Origin: Bordetella parapertussis | Lineage (GTDB): Bacteria; Pseudomonadota; Gammaproteobacteria; Burkholderiales; Casimicrobiaceae | Length of the DNA stretch: 64,000 bases | Direction of reading: 5' to 3' | Assembly: GCA_943331295.2 (NCBI GenBank) | Contig: CALQLA020000019.1 | Location: 1 to 64,000 of the forward strand | Shown here: positions 8,002 to 22,045 of the stretch, piece after piece | Numbering within the stretch: the stretch's first letter is position 1 | Layout: each line of letters begins with the position of its first letter | Position numbers and translations under genes: made by a program | The notes under the pieces: generated by a model | What the model was told of the DNA's origin: nothing | Databases searched by the model: none | What the model saw: only the letters and a program-made list of their open reading frames with translations

Positions 8002-8922
8002 TCAGCGGATGCGGATCGTCGGGTTGATGAGCCCGTACAGCACGTCGACGATCAGGTTGATCAGGATGAACTCGAACGAGAACAGCAGCACCAGCGCCTG
8101 GATCACCGGGTAGTCGCGCATGTCGACGGCGTCGACCAGCAGCCGGCCCATGCCGGGCCAGTTGAACACCACCTCGACGACGATCGAGCCGCCCAGCAGG
8201 AAGCCGAACTGCAGCCCCATCATCGTCACCACCGGGATCAGCGCGTTGCGCAGCCCGTGCTTGGCGACGACGGTGGCCTCCGACAGCCCCTTGGCGCGGG
8301 CGGTGCGGATGAAGTCCTCCTGCAGGATGTCGACGAACGACGAGCGGGTGAAGCGCGCCATGATCGCCGCGACGGCGGCGCCCAGCGTCAGCGACGGCAG
8401 CACGTAGTGCCGCCAGCTGTCGGCGCCGACGGTCGGCAGCCAGTTGAGATTCACGGCGAACACCTGCATCAGCACCATGCCGAGGGCGAACGCCGGAAAC
8501 GAGATGCCGGACACCGCGAGCGTCATGCCGATCCGGTCGGGCCAGCGGTTGCGCCACACGGCCGACACGATGCCGATGGTCATGCCGATCGTCACCGACC
8601 ACGCCATCGCCCATACGGTCAGCCAGAACGTCGGTGCGAAGCGGTCGGCGATCTCGGTCGCCACGTCGCGCTTGGTGCGGATCGACTTGCCGAAGTCGCC
8701 GCGCAGGCTGCCGCTGACGAAGCGGAGGAACTGCTGCGGCAGCGGCAGGTCGAGGCCGAGGTCGCGGCGCACGAGCTGCACCGTCTCGGGCGTCGCATCC
8801 GGACCCGCCGCGAGGCGCGCCGGATCGCCTGGCAGCAGGTGCACGAGCATGAACACGAGGATCCCGACGATGACCATCGTCGGGATGAGGCCCAGCAGGC
8901 GCTTGGCGATGTACTGAAGCAT
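8002..8922 (-). CDS. gsiC: Peptide/glutathione ABC transporter permease (GsiC/DppB type)
   Basis: This 306-aa permease opens with [16 protein letters not shown], the standard DppB/OppB first helix. It has the periplasmic loop with [17 protein letters not shown] and the cytoplasmic ATPase-contact loop [20 protein letters not shown]. About six membrane helices are apparent. It lies 69 nt after gsiB and 8 nt before gsiD. Length and layout match GsiC of enterobacteria and betaproteobacteria. Nothing unusual is seen. Confidence 0.87.
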   Translation of the reverse strand: MLQYIAKRLLGLIPTMVIVGILVFMLVHLLPGDPARLAAGPDATPETVQLVRRDLGLDLPLPQQFLRFVSGSLRGDFGKSIRTKRDVATEIADRFAPTFWLTVWAMAWSVTIGMTIGIVSAVWRNRWPDRIGMTLAVSGISFPAFALGMVLMQVFAVNLNWLPTVGADSWRHYVLPSLTLGAAVAAIMARFTRSSFVDILQEDFIRTARAKGLSEATVVAKHGLRNALIPVVTMMGLQFGFLLGGSIVVEVVFNWPGMGRLLVDAVDMRDYPVIQALVLLFSFEFILINLIVDVLYGLINPTIRIR

Positions 8923-8991
8923 GGGCCGGAAGCCGGGCCGCGCGCGTCGCTGCAGCGCCCCGCCGGGGGGCGCCGTCGCGAGCGGTCGGGA

Positions 8992-10533
8992 TTACTTCAG
9001 GTCGACGTCGGTGAAGTTGAACGAACCGTCGGGCATCGTGTGGAAACCCGAGAGCTTCTTGTTGCTGGCCGACAGGAGCTTCTCGGTGACGAGCGGCGCC
9101 CACGGGGCATCCTTGTAGATCGTCTCCTGGGCTTCCTTGTACAGCTTCGCCTTCTCGACCTTGTCGGTCGTCCGCAGCGCGTTCCTGATGTTGGCCTCGA
9201 CGACGTCGTTCTTGTAGTACGCGGTGTTGAAGAGCTTCGGCGGCCACGACTCGGCGGCCAGCAGCGGACGCAGCGCCCAGTCGGCTTCACCGGTCGACGA
9301 CGACCAGCCGACGTAGTAGAGGCGCACCGGCGCGGTCTTCGGGTCCTGCCAGCTCTCGACCTTCTCGACGCGCTGCCCGGCTTCGAGCAGCGTGATCTTG
9401 GTCTTGATGCCGACCTGCGAGAGCTGCTGCTGGAGCACCTGCGTGACCTTCTGCGCGATCGTGTGGTTGTAGGCGGACCACAGCTCGGTCTCGAAGCCGT
9501 TCGGGTAGCCGGCCTCGGCCAGCAGCGCCTTCGCCTTGGCCACGTCGTACGGCCAGACGCCGGTCTTGACCGAGTACTCGACGCCTGCCGGCACGATGGC
9601 GTCGGCGGGCGTTGCGTAGCCGCCGAACGCGACCTTGGCCACAGCCTCCTTGTTGATCGCGTAGTTGATCGCCTGCCGCACCTTGATGTTGTCGAACGGC
9701 TTCTGCTGCGTGTTCATCGACAGGTAGCGCTCGATGATCGACGGCGCGGCGACGACGTTGAGGTCGGGTTTCGACTTCAGCGTCTCCGCCATCTCGGGCG
9801 GCACCGGATAGGTGAACTGCGCCTCGCCCGTCTGCATCACCGCGGCGCGCGTGTTGTTGTCGATGACGGGCTTCCACGTCAGCGTGTCGACCTTCGGGTA
9901 GCCCTTCTTCCAGTAGCCGTCGAACTTCGCCACCTTCAGGTAGTCGGTGGCTTTCCACTCGACGAACCTGAACGGGCCGGTGCCGACCGGGTGGAACGCG
10001 ATGTCCTTGCTGCCGTATTGCTTCAGCGCGGCGGGGCTGATCATCACGCCGCTCGGATGCGCCAGCTGGTTGATGAATGCGGAGAACGGGGTCTTCAGCG
10101 TGATGCGCACCGTGTAGTCGTCGATGACTTCGGTGCTGGCGATGTTGCTGTAGAGGCCGTAGCGCTTCAGCTTGTTGTCGGGGTTGGTCACCCGGTCGAA
10201 GTTCGCCTTCACGGCATCGGCCTTGAAGTCGGTGCCGTCGTGGAACTTGACTCCCTTCCGGAGCATGATCGTGTAGACGCTGCCACCCGAGCTTCCGGCA
10301 TAGCTCTCGGCCAGCACCGGGATCATCTTCATGTCCTTGTCGAAGCCGAACAGGCCCTCGTAGAACGACTTGGCGACGGCCTGCGACAGCGTGTCGTTGG
10401 CGTCGTAGGGGTCGGTCGTCGTGAACGTCGACGCGACAGCGACCGTGACGTCCTTGGCCGCGAACGCCGGGACGGAGGCAAGCGCCGCGGCGAGCAGGGC
10501 GCTGGCGGCGAGGGAACGGAACAGCGGTTTCAT
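8992..10533 (-). CDS. gsiB: Periplasmic peptide/glutathione-binding protein (GsiB type)
   Basis: This 513-aa family 5 extracellular solute-binding protein begins at ATG 10533 with AGGAG 8 nt upstream; an in-frame ATG five codons earlier lacks a site. The first 25 residues are a Sec signal ([20 protein letters not shown] ... AFA). The mature protein shows the family 5 pattern, including [19 protein letters not shown] and [13 protein letters not shown]. It delivers ligand to GsiCD. A palindromic REP-type repeat lies between gsiA and this gene and may alter their relative expression. The exact ligand cannot be read from sequence. Confidence 0.85.
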   Translation of the reverse strand: MKPLFRSLAASALLAAALASVPAFAAKDVTVAVASTFTTTDPYDANDTLSQAVAKSFYEGLFGFDKDMKMIPVLAESYAGSSGGSVYTIMLRKGVKFHDGTDFKADAVKANFDRVTNPDNKLKRYGLYSNIASTEVIDDYTVRITLKTPFSAFINQLAHPSGVMISPAALKQYGSKDIAFHPVGTGPFRFVEWKATDYLKVAKFDGYWKKGYPKVDTLTWKPVIDNNTRAAVMQTGEAQFTYPVPPEMAETLKSKPDLNVVAAPSIIERYLSMNTQQKPFDNIKVRQAINYAINKEAVAKVAFGGYATPADAIVPAGVEYSVKTGVWPYDVAKAKALLAEAGYPNGFETELWSAYNHTIAQKVTQVLQQQLSQVGIKTKITLLEAGQRVEKVESWQDPKTAPVRLYYVGWSSSTGEADWALRPLLAAESWPPKLFNTAYYKNDVVEANIRNALRTTDKVEKAKLYKEAQETIYKDAPWAPLVTEKLLSASNKKLSGFHTMPDGSFNFTDVDLK

Positions 10534-10587
10534 CGTGAATCTCCTCATTAAAGAACCAATTCAGTTGCGACGGCCGACCCGTGGACC

Positions 10588-10620
10588 GCAGCCCGGGTTG
10601 AGCGCAAGCGAAACCCGGGG
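10588..10620. repeat. REP-like palindrome, single unit, between gsiA and gsiB
   Basis: A CCCGGGTT arm at 10592-10599 and an AACCCGGG arm at 10612-10619 enclose GAGCGCAAGCGA. It belongs to the same family as five other intergenic sites in the window. It falls inside the gsi operon (transcribed leftward), after the gsiA stop and before the gsiB ribosome site. Confidence 0.75.
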
Positions 10621-10636
10621 CAACCCCCGCGAATGC

Positions 10637-12478
<1,842 letters not shown>

Positions 12479-12536
12479 TGCGGCGGGGCCCGGGGCAAGC
12501 GGCGCGCCGCCGCGTTCGTCGCGGCGGCCGCGGCGG

Positions 12537-14108
<1,572 letters not shown>

Positions 14109-14255
14109 GCAGTGCTCCTGGCGCGGCCATCCCCTTCGGGATTTCCGGTCCAGGCAGCGAATGACGGATTGTGGCGCGGGCGGGGAAGCGGTCGAACGAC
14201 GACCGGCGCCCCGGCTGCGGGCTGGGCGGTGACCGGAACGGCCGCCCGAGTTCGA

Positions 14256-14283
14256 ATTATAGCCTAAGTCGCAGATTCTACAA
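14256..14283 (-). promoter_or_regulatory. Predicted rhlE promoter
   Basis: On the minus strand TTGTAG (14283-14278) and TATAAT (14261-14256) are spaced 16 nt apart in an AT-rich pocket between rhlE and typA. The -10 is consensus and the -35 is partial. Confidence 0.5.
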
Positions 14284-14288
14284 AATAT

Positions 14289-14321
14289 TTGTGGCGTGGC
14301 GGGCGCGATCCGGGCTATAAT
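14289..14321 (+). promoter_or_regulatory. Predicted typA promoter
   Basis: A perfect TATAAT lies at 14316-14321. The nearest -35-like TTGTGG (14289-14294) is 21 nt away, longer than usual. A GCGGC-TTTT-GCCGC hairpin follows in the leader before the typA start at 14379. Confidence 0.4.
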
Positions 14322-14378
14322 CGACGGTTACCCCGTGCGGCTTTTGCCGCAGTGCAACACCAGCCGGCAAAACCGACC

Positions 14379-16235
<1,857 letters not shown>

Positions 16236-16306
16236 TCGCCGCGGCGGGCGCCTGCGCCCGTCACTGCGCATTCGCATCGCGGCTGCGACGCGGAGGGGAT
16301 GGACGC

Positions 16307-16918
16307 ATGTCGGACCGTCTCGATGCGCTGACGCATGAACGCGCGGTGCAGTTCGCCGCGCTGGCGCGCGCCAACATCGCGCGCGAATACCCGAACAAAC
16401 CCGATCACGTCCTGACCGCCGACGCGGACCTGGTTGCCCCGCGCGACCAGCATCCCGCTTTCCACGGCAGCTACGACTGGCATTCGTCCGTCCACATGCG
16501 GTACGGCGCCGACCGCGACGCCCCCGGCGCATGGGAGCCCTCCGGCGCCGACTTCCTGTCGCCGGTGCTGATGGAAGCCGAGCTGATGCGACGCGTGCTG
16601 CCGCCGCCCGCGTTCGCCGCGTGGCTCGACGGCTTCCTGCCCGGCCTCGCGCAGCGGACGCCGGCGGCGCTGTTCGCGCCGGCGCAGGTCTCCGACCGCA
16701 CCGACCCGCAGATCGTCCATCTCGACGGGCTCAACCTTTCGCGCGCGTGGTGCCTTGCCGGCATCGCCGCCGCGCTGCCCGCGGGCGACCCGCGGATCGC
16801 GGTGCTGCGCGCGACGGCCGGCGCGCACCGCGCCGCCGGCCTCGAAGGCCTCGACAGCGGCGACTACCTCGGCGCGCACTGGCTCGCGAGCTTCGCGCTG
16901 CTGGCCCTCGGCGGTTGA
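16307..16918 (+). CDS. DUF2891 family protein with large internal deletion
   Basis: The product is 203 aa where the family is usually about 320-340. The N-terminus (ANIAREYPNKPDHVL, then HPAFHGSYDWHSSVHM to residue 64) and the C-terminus (EPSGADFLSPVLMEAELM, then LDSGDYLGAHWLASFAL) match DUF2891. The middle, normally about 120 residues that follow the SSVH motif, is absent. The join near 16499 is in frame. DUF2891 proteins have an alpha/alpha-barrel-like pattern of unknown function. The shortened product is probably non-functional or altered. An assembly deletion is possible. Confidence 0.7.
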   Translation: MSDRLDALTHERAVQFAALARANIAREYPNKPDHVLTADADLVAPRDQHPAFHGSYDWHSSVHMRYGADRDAPGAWEPSGADFLSPVLMEAELMRRVLPPPAFAAWLDGFLPGLAQRTPAALFAPAQVSDRTDPQIVHLDGLNLSRAWCLAGIAAALPAGDPRIAVLRATAGAHRAAGLEGLDSGDYLGAHWLASFALLALGG

Positions 16919-17009
16919 CGTCCGCTGCCGTTCGCCGCGGCCTGCGGGTCGCGCCGGTGCCGCGGCGGTCGCGTCACCGCCGCACCAATCCCGCGTAAAC
17001 TCTGCGCCG

Positions 17010-18413
17010 ATGAACGAACTGCTGCCGATCGTCGTCCTCGTCGCGCTCGCGGTCCTCGCGGTGCTGCTGGCGCAGGCACTCGGGCGGTTGTCGGCGCTGG
17101 TCGCGCAGCGCGGCGACGCGCAGCGCGAGCTGTCCGGGCTCCGGGCGCGGATCGAGGTGCTGGTCGCGCAGAACGCCGACTTCGAGCGCGACCTGAAGCA
17201 GGACCTCGCGCTCGCCCGCGCCGAGCAGTCGAGGGCGGCGCAGGCGGGTCGCGCCGAACTTGCCGCGACGCTGGACCGGCAGGCGGAGGCGATGACCCGG
17301 CAGCTCGCCGCGATGGCCGGCGCGCAGAATGCCGAGTTGAAGAGCTTCGGCGCGCGGCTGGCGCAACTCACGCAGTCCAACGAGCTGCGGCTGGAAGCGG
17401 TGCGCGCCACGGTCGAGCAGCGCCTCGACGCCTTGCGCGGCGAGAACGCCGCCAAGCTGGACGAGATGCGCGCGACCGTCGACGAGAAGCTGCAGGCCAC
17501 GCTGGAGCAGCGCCTCGGGCAGACGTTCCGGCAGGTCTCCGACCGGCTCGACCAGGTGCACAAGGGCCTAGGTGAGATGCAGGTGCTGGCGGCCGGTGTG
17601 GGCGACCTGAAGAAGGTGCTGATCAACGTCAAGAGCCGCGGTGGCTGGGGCGAGGTGCAACTGGGCGCGCTGCTCGCCGAGATGCTGACGCCGGCGCAGT
17701 ACGCGCAGAACGTGGCGACGCGGCCCGGGAGCCGCGACCGGGTCGAGTACGCGGTGAAGTTCCCGGGACGCGGCGACGACGGCTCGCCGTGCTGGCTGCC
17801 GATCGACGCCAAGTTCCCGCTGGAGGACTACGAGCGGCTGCAGGGCGCGATCGAGCAGGCCGACATCGTCGCCGTCGAGGCGAGCCGCAAGGCGCTCGAG
17901 GGCTTCTTCAAGGCCGAGGCGAAGTCGATCCGCGACAAGTACGTCGAGCCGCCGCACACCACCGACTTCGCGATCCTGTTCGTGCCGACGGAGGGGCTCT
18001 ACGCGGAGGCCGTGTCGCGGCCGGGGCTCGCCGCCACGCTGCAGCGCGACTACCGCGTGATGCTCGCCGGCCCGATGAACCTGGCCGCGATGCTGAACAG
18101 CCTGCAGCTGGGCTTCCGCACGCTGGCGATCGAGCAGCGCTCGACCGAGGTGTGGCGCGTGCTGGGCGCGGTCAAGACCGAGTTCGGCAAGTTCGGCGCA
18201 ATCCTCGCGCGCACCAAGGAGCGGCTCGACCAGGTCGGCCGGACGCTGGACGACGCCGGCCGCAAGAGCACGACGATCGCCCGCAAGCTGCGCGACGTCG
18301 AGGCGCTGCCCGAGGCCGAGGCCGACCGGCTGCTCAGCGGCGAGGTTGGCGGGATGCCCGAGGCCGACGTCGACCCCGTGGCGCCGGAGTCGCCGCCGGC
18401 CGTCGACGCCTGA
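17010..18413 (+). CDS. rmuC: DNA recombination protein RmuC
   Basis: This 467-aa protein has an N-terminal membrane anchor (residues 4-25, VVLVALAVLAVLLAQAL), a long coiled coil (about 30-190) and the RmuC nuclease-like core (SRGGWGEVQLGALLAEML, PIDAKFPLEDYERL, EGLYAEAV). It limits inversions at short inverted repeats in Escherichia coli and more recently was linked to replication-fork processing. Length and domain order are normal. ATG 17010 gives the conserved hydrophobic start. mtfA follows after 6 nt, so the two are probably cotranscribed. Confidence 0.9.
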   Translation: MNELLPIVVLVALAVLAVLLAQALGRLSALVAQRGDAQRELSGLRARIEVLVAQNADFERDLKQDLALARAEQSRAAQAGRAELAATLDRQAEAMTRQLAAMAGAQNAELKSFGARLAQLTQSNELRLEAVRATVEQRLDALRGENAAKLDEMRATVDEKLQATLEQRLGQTFRQVSDRLDQVHKGLGEMQVLAAGVGDLKKVLINVKSRGGWGEVQLGALLAEMLTPAQYAQNVATRPGSRDRVEYAVKFPGRGDDGSPCWLPIDAKFPLEDYERLQGAIEQADIVAVEASRKALEGFFKAEAKSIRDKYVEPPHTTDFAILFVPTEGLYAEAVSRPGLAATLQRDYRVMLAGPMNLAAMLNSLQLGFRTLAIEQRSTEVWRVLGAVKTEFGKFGAILARTKERLDQVGRTLDDAGRKSTTIARKLRDVEALPEAEADRLLSGEVGGMPEADVDPVAPESPPAVDA

Positions 18414-18419
18414 CGCCGC

Positions 18420-19196
18420 ATGTTCAAGGCATTGCGCAACTGGCGCGAACGGCGGGTGCTGGCCAGCGCCGCGATTCCCGATGCGCTGTGGGACGAGGCG
18501 CGCGCGCGGCTGCCGTTCCTCGACGCGTGGACCGGGGAGGAACTCGAGCGCCTGCGGGTCAAGGTGGTGCTGTTCCTCGACGCGAAGGCGATCGTCGGCG
18601 CGCGCGGGCACGAGGTGACGCCGCTGCAGCGCGTGATCATCGCCGCGCAGGCCTGCGTGCTGGTGGCGAACCTCGACCTCGCGCTCTACGACGGCTGGGA
18701 GAGCGTCGTCGTCTATCCGGACGAGTTCGTCCCGGGCTGGCAGTGGGAGGACGAGGCCGGCGTGGTCCACACCAACGACGACGCGATGGCGGGCGAGGCG
18801 ATGCCCGGCGGTCCGGTCGTGCTGTCGTGGCCCGACGTCGAGGCGAGCGCGGACTGGGAGGCGGCCGGGATGAACCTCGTCATCCACGAGTTCGCGCACA
18901 AGATCGACATGGTCAACGGCGATGCGAACGGCTGTCCGCCGCTGCCGCCCGGCATGTCGCGGCGCGAGTGGCAGGCGGCGATGGCGCCGGCGTACGAGGA
19001 CTTCTGCGCGCGCCAGGACCGCGGCGAGGACACCGCGATCGACCCGTATGCGGCGGAGTCGCCGGCCGAGTTCTTCGCGGTGCTGTCGGAGGTGTTCTTC
19101 GTCGAGCCGGCGCTGCTGGTCGCGGAGTACCCGGCGGTGTACGCGCAGTTCGCGCGCTATTACCGGCAGGATCCCGCTTCGCGTAGCCCGGGTTGA
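18420..19196 (+). CDS. mtfA: Zinc-dependent peptidase MtfA (M90)
   Basis: This 258-aa cytosolic metallopeptidase has the zinc motif HEFAH at 156-160 followed by KIDM, and ESPAEFFAVLSEVFF, typical of MtfA. In E. coli MtfA binds the Mlc repressor and influences ptsG expression; here the target is unknown. It lies 6 nt after rmuC. The last codons (RSPG then TGA) are read from an inserted REP-like repeat, so the native C-terminus was probably changed by a few residues. Confidence 0.88.
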   Translation: MFKALRNWRERRVLASAAIPDALWDEARARLPFLDAWTGEELERLRVKVVLFLDAKAIVGARGHEVTPLQRVIIAAQACVLVANLDLALYDGWESVVVYPDEFVPGWQWEDEAGVVHTNDDAMAGEAMPGGPVVLSWPDVEASADWEAAGMNLVIHEFAHKIDMVNGDANGCPPLPPGMSRREWQAAMAPAYEDFCARQDRGEDTAIDPYAAESPAEFFAVLSEVFFVEPALLVAEYPAVYAQFARYYRQDPASRSPG

Positions 19197-19272
19197 GTAA
19201 CAGCGAAACCCGGGGCCATCGTGCAAGCGGGCACGGTCCACCTGGGTTTCGCTGGCGCTCAACCCGGGCTAC
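19183..19272. repeat. REPIN-like inverted pair downstream of mtfA
   Basis: Unit 1 (19183-19215) reads GTAGCCCGGGTTGAG then CGAAACCCGGGG. Unit 2 (19241-19272) is its inverted copy ending in CCCGGGCTAC. The pair separates convergent mtfA and mogA and could fold into one long hairpin that ends both transcripts. The mtfA stop lies inside unit 1. Confidence 0.85.
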
Positions 19273-19284
19273 GGCAATGCAGGA

Positions 19285-19845
19285 TTACGCAGATGGGGGG
19301 CGCTGCGCCGACTTCGGCCGGAACGCCTTGCAGACGCTCTCGTGCGTCACGATGTACGGGCCGCCGATCAAGTCGATGCAATAGGGCACGGCGGCGAAGA
19401 CACCGTCGAGCGTTTCGCGGATCGCCTTCGGCTGGCCCGGCAGGTTGAGGATCAGCGCCCGGCCGCGGATCGCGCCGACCTGCCGCGACAGGATCGCCGT
19501 GGGCACGTACTTGAGGCTCACCTGCCGCATCTGTTCGCCGAACCCCGGCAGCAGCTTGTGCGCGACGGCGATCGTCGCCTCGGGCGTCACGTCGCGCGGC
19601 GCGGGTCCGGTGCCCCCGGTCGTCAGCACGAGGTGGCAGCCCGCGGCGTCCACCAGTTCCACCAGCGTGCGCTCGATCACCGGCTGCTCGTCGGGGATGA
19701 GGCGGGTCTCCATCGTCCACGGCGACGCGAGCGCCGCGCTGAACCACTCGGTGAGCGACGGGATGCCGCGGTCCTCGTAGACGCCGGCGGACGCGCGGTC
19801 GGAGATGGAGACGAGGCCGATGCGAAGCGAAGCGGGAGCGGTCAT
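19285..19845 (-). CDS. mogA: Molybdopterin adenylyltransferase MogA
   Basis: This 186-aa enzyme adenylylates molybdopterin before molybdate insertion. Motifs are GLVSISDRAS near the start, TGGTG (76-80) followed by RDVTPEA, and LPGQPKAI. It is somewhat shorter than E. coli MogA (about 195) but complete. It lies 45 nt after darP in the same direction. The molybdenum hydroxylase genes at 62.5 kb are possible clients of this cofactor, although any cell with molybdoenzymes would need it. Confidence 0.9.
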   Translation of the reverse strand: MTAPASLRIGLVSISDRASAGVYEDRGIPSLTEWFSAALASPWTMETRLIPDEQPVIERTLVELVDAAGCHLVLTTGGTGPAPRDVTPEATIAVAHKLLPGFGEQMRQVSLKYVPTAILSRQVGAIRGRALILNLPGQPKAIRETLDGVFAAVPYCIDLIGGPYIVTHESVCKAFRPKSAQRPPSA

Positions 19846-19890
19846 GGCGGGTGGAATCGGTTCGGGAGGGGACGACGGTGGCGAGTCGGG

Positions 19891-20478
19891 TCAGGCCGGG
19901 GCGGGGCCCAGCGCCTTCAGCTCGCGGAACAGCTCGCGGTAGGCGTGCGGCGGCTGGCCCTTCTGGCGCTCGGTGGCGGCGCGCGCGATCAGCGCGCGGA
20001 ACCGGGGGCGGTCGAGCGTCGGGTATTCGGCGGCCAGCAGGTCGAGCGCGGCGGGCTCGGCGAGGAGCCGCTCGCGCCAGCGCTCCAGCGCGTGCTGGTG
20101 CGCGGTGTCGATCGAGCGGCCGTGCGCCCAGGCGTCGAGGCGGTGCCGGATCGGGTCGGCATTCACGTCGCGCATCAGCTTGCCGACGTACTGCAGCTGC
20201 CGCTTGCGCCCGCCCCATGCGGTGATCGAGCGCGCGGCGACGATCGCGTCGACGAGCCGCTCGGGCAGCTCGGCCTCGGCGGCGATCTCGTTCAAGCGCC
20301 GGTCGTCGAGCTCGACGAGCGCCTCGCCCAGCGCCTGCAGGTCGTGCATCGCCGCCTTGCGCTGCGTCTTCGAGGGGCCGGCGGGCTCGGCGTCGTCGGG
20401 GCCGGCAGCCGGGTCGGGGCTGGGGGCGTGCGGCTGCCAGTCTCGCGGCGGTCGCGGCTTGTCGTCAGAGGGGAGCAA
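19891..20478 (-). CDS. darP: Ribosome-associated protein DarP/YjgA (DUF615)
   Basis: This 195-aa DUF615 protein has the family motifs SKTQRKAAMHDLQALGEALV, LPERLVDAI and RRKLQY-type WGGRKRQLQYVGKLM. DarP assists late maturation of the 50S subunit. The start is uncertain: TTG 20478 gives a normal length, while the first in-frame ATG (20601) would extend into the pmbA control region and looks noncoding. It is divergent from pmbA, an arrangement common in betaproteobacteria. Confidence 0.82.
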   Translation of the reverse strand: MLPSDDKPRPPRDWQPHAPSPDPAAGPDDAEPAGPSKTQRKAAMHDLQALGEALVELDDRRLNEIAAEAELPERLVDAIVAARSITAWGGRKRQLQYVGKLMRDVNADPIRHRLDAWAHGRSIDTAHQHALERWRERLLAEPAALDLLAAEYPTLDRPRFRALIARAATERQKGQPPHAYRELFRELKALGPAPA

Positions 20479-20619
20479 TGGGATTTCCGTTGCAGGTGAG
20501 CGATGGCAAAGGAGCCGATGGGAGGGAAACCGTTTGCTATGATAGCTGACCGCACCGGATCCGCCGGTCTCGCGCGCTGCGCGCGCGTGCTGCGGACGCA
20601 TCCCAAAACGAGTCCGTCG

Positions 20620-22017
20620 ATGACCGAAGCCTCCCTTGCCCCGACTTCCCGCACCGCGCCCGCGCGCCCGCCGGCGGACGACGCCGGCCCGTTTCCGCTG
20701 CCGACGGCGGACCTGACGCGCGTCGTCGCCGAGGTGCTCGACGCGGCGAAGGCGGGCGGAGCGACGGCCGCCGAGACCGACGTCTCACAGGCGGTGGGAC
20801 TGTCGGTCACCGTGCGCCGCGACGAGGTCGAGACGATCGCCTACAACCGGGACAAGGGCATCGGCGTGACCGTGTACGTCGGCCAGCGCCGCGGGCACGC
20901 GAGCACCGCCGACTTCTCGACCGAGGCGATTCGCGCCACGGTGGGCAAGGCGCTCGCCATCGCCCGCTATACGGCCGAAGACCCCTGCTCGGGACTCGCC
21001 GACCGCGCGCTCCTCGCGCGCGAGATCCCCGACCTCGACCTCTACCACCCGTGGGCGTTGACCGTCGACGAGGCCATCCGGCTGGGGCGCGAGACCGAGG
21101 CCGCGGCGCTCGCCGTCGACCGTCGCCTCACCAACACCGAGGGCTCGACGGTCTCGCGCGGCGAATCCGAATTCGTCTACGCCAACAGCCACGGCTTCTG
21201 CGGCGGCTACCGCAGCTCGCGTCACCACATCGACTGCGCGGTGATCGGCGAGGATGGCAACGGGATGCAGCGCGACTTCTGGTACACGGCGGCGCGCGCG
21301 CCCGGCGACCTCGACGCCGCCGCGTCCGTCGGCCGCCGCGCCGGCATGCGCACCGTGCGCCGGCTCGGCGCGCGGCAGCTGGGCACGCTCGAGTGTCCCG
21401 TCCTGTTCGAGGCCCCCGAGGCCGCCGACCTCATCGGCTCGTTCGTCGCCGCCGTCTCCGGCGGCGCGCTGTACCGCAAGTCGTCGTTCCTGCTCGATTC
21501 GATGGGCCGCGAGGTCTTCGCGCCCCACGTCTCCATCCGCGAGGAGCCGCACCTGCCGCGCGGGCGGGGAAGCGCGCCGTTCGACAACGAAGGCGTCGCC
21601 ACGCGGCCGCGCGACGTGGTGAAGGACGGCGTGGTCACCGGGTACTTCCTCGGCAGCTACTCGGGCCGCAAGCTGGGGCTGCCCACGACCGGCAACGCCG
21701 GCGGCAGCCACAACCTGGTCGTGTCGCACGGCGACGACGACCTGGCCGCGCTGTTCCGGCGGATGGGCCGCGGGCTCTTTGTCACCGAGCAGCTCGGCCA
21801 CGGCGTCAACCCGGTCACCGGCGACTTCTCGCGCGGCGCGGCCGGGTTCTGGATCGAGAACGGCGAGATCGCGCACGCGGTCGAGGAGATCACCATCGCC
21901 GGCAATCTGATGGACATGTACCGGGACATCGTCGCCGTCGGCAGCGACGTGGATCGGCGCGGCTCGCGCCATGTCGGGTCGATGCTGATCGGCCGGATGA
22001 CCGTCGCCGGAAGCTGA
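20620..22017 (+). CDS. pmbA: Metalloprotease subunit PmbA/TldE
   Basis: This 465-aa protein is the TldE/PmbA partner of the TldD-TldE protease, which processes modified peptides and some antitoxins. It lacks the HExxH metal motif, as expected for PmbA, and has the C-terminal GRKLGLPTTGNAGGSHNL signature. A TATGAT -10-like box lies at 20538-20543. ATG 20620 is chosen because the protein then aligns with the usual N-terminus after a short variable leader. No tldD is in the window. Confidence 0.88.
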   Translation: MTEASLAPTSRTAPARPPADDAGPFPLPTADLTRVVAEVLDAAKAGGATAAETDVSQAVGLSVTVRRDEVETIAYNRDKGIGVTVYVGQRRGHASTADFSTEAIRATVGKALAIARYTAEDPCSGLADRALLAREIPDLDLYHPWALTVDEAIRLGRETEAAALAVDRRLTNTEGSTVSRGESEFVYANSHGFCGGYRSSRHHIDCAVIGEDGNGMQRDFWYTAARAPGDLDAAASVGRRAGMRTVRRLGARQLGTLECPVLFEAPEAADLIGSFVAAVSGGALYRKSSFLLDSMGREVFAPHVSIREEPHLPRGRGSAPFDNEGVATRPRDVVKDGVVTGYFLGSYSGRKLGLPTTGNAGGSHNLVVSHGDDDLAALFRRMGRGLFVTEQLGHGVNPVTGDFSRGAAGFWIENGEIAHAVEEITIAGNLMDMYRDIVAVGSDVDRRGSRHVGSMLIGRMTVAGS

Positions 22018-22045
22018 CCGACCCCGACGGACGGCGCCCATCGCG

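Noticed and set aside
7975-10551. 858-codon open frame on the + strand opposite gsiB/gsiC
   Set aside because: It mirrors the real genes in a high-GC region, is Arg/His/Asp-rich with no domain, and overlaps gsiA-D genes with strong family matches.
16236-16306. Intrinsic terminator after typA
   Set aside because: A GGGCGC-CT-GCGCCC hairpin exists but no T-run follows, so it is not called.
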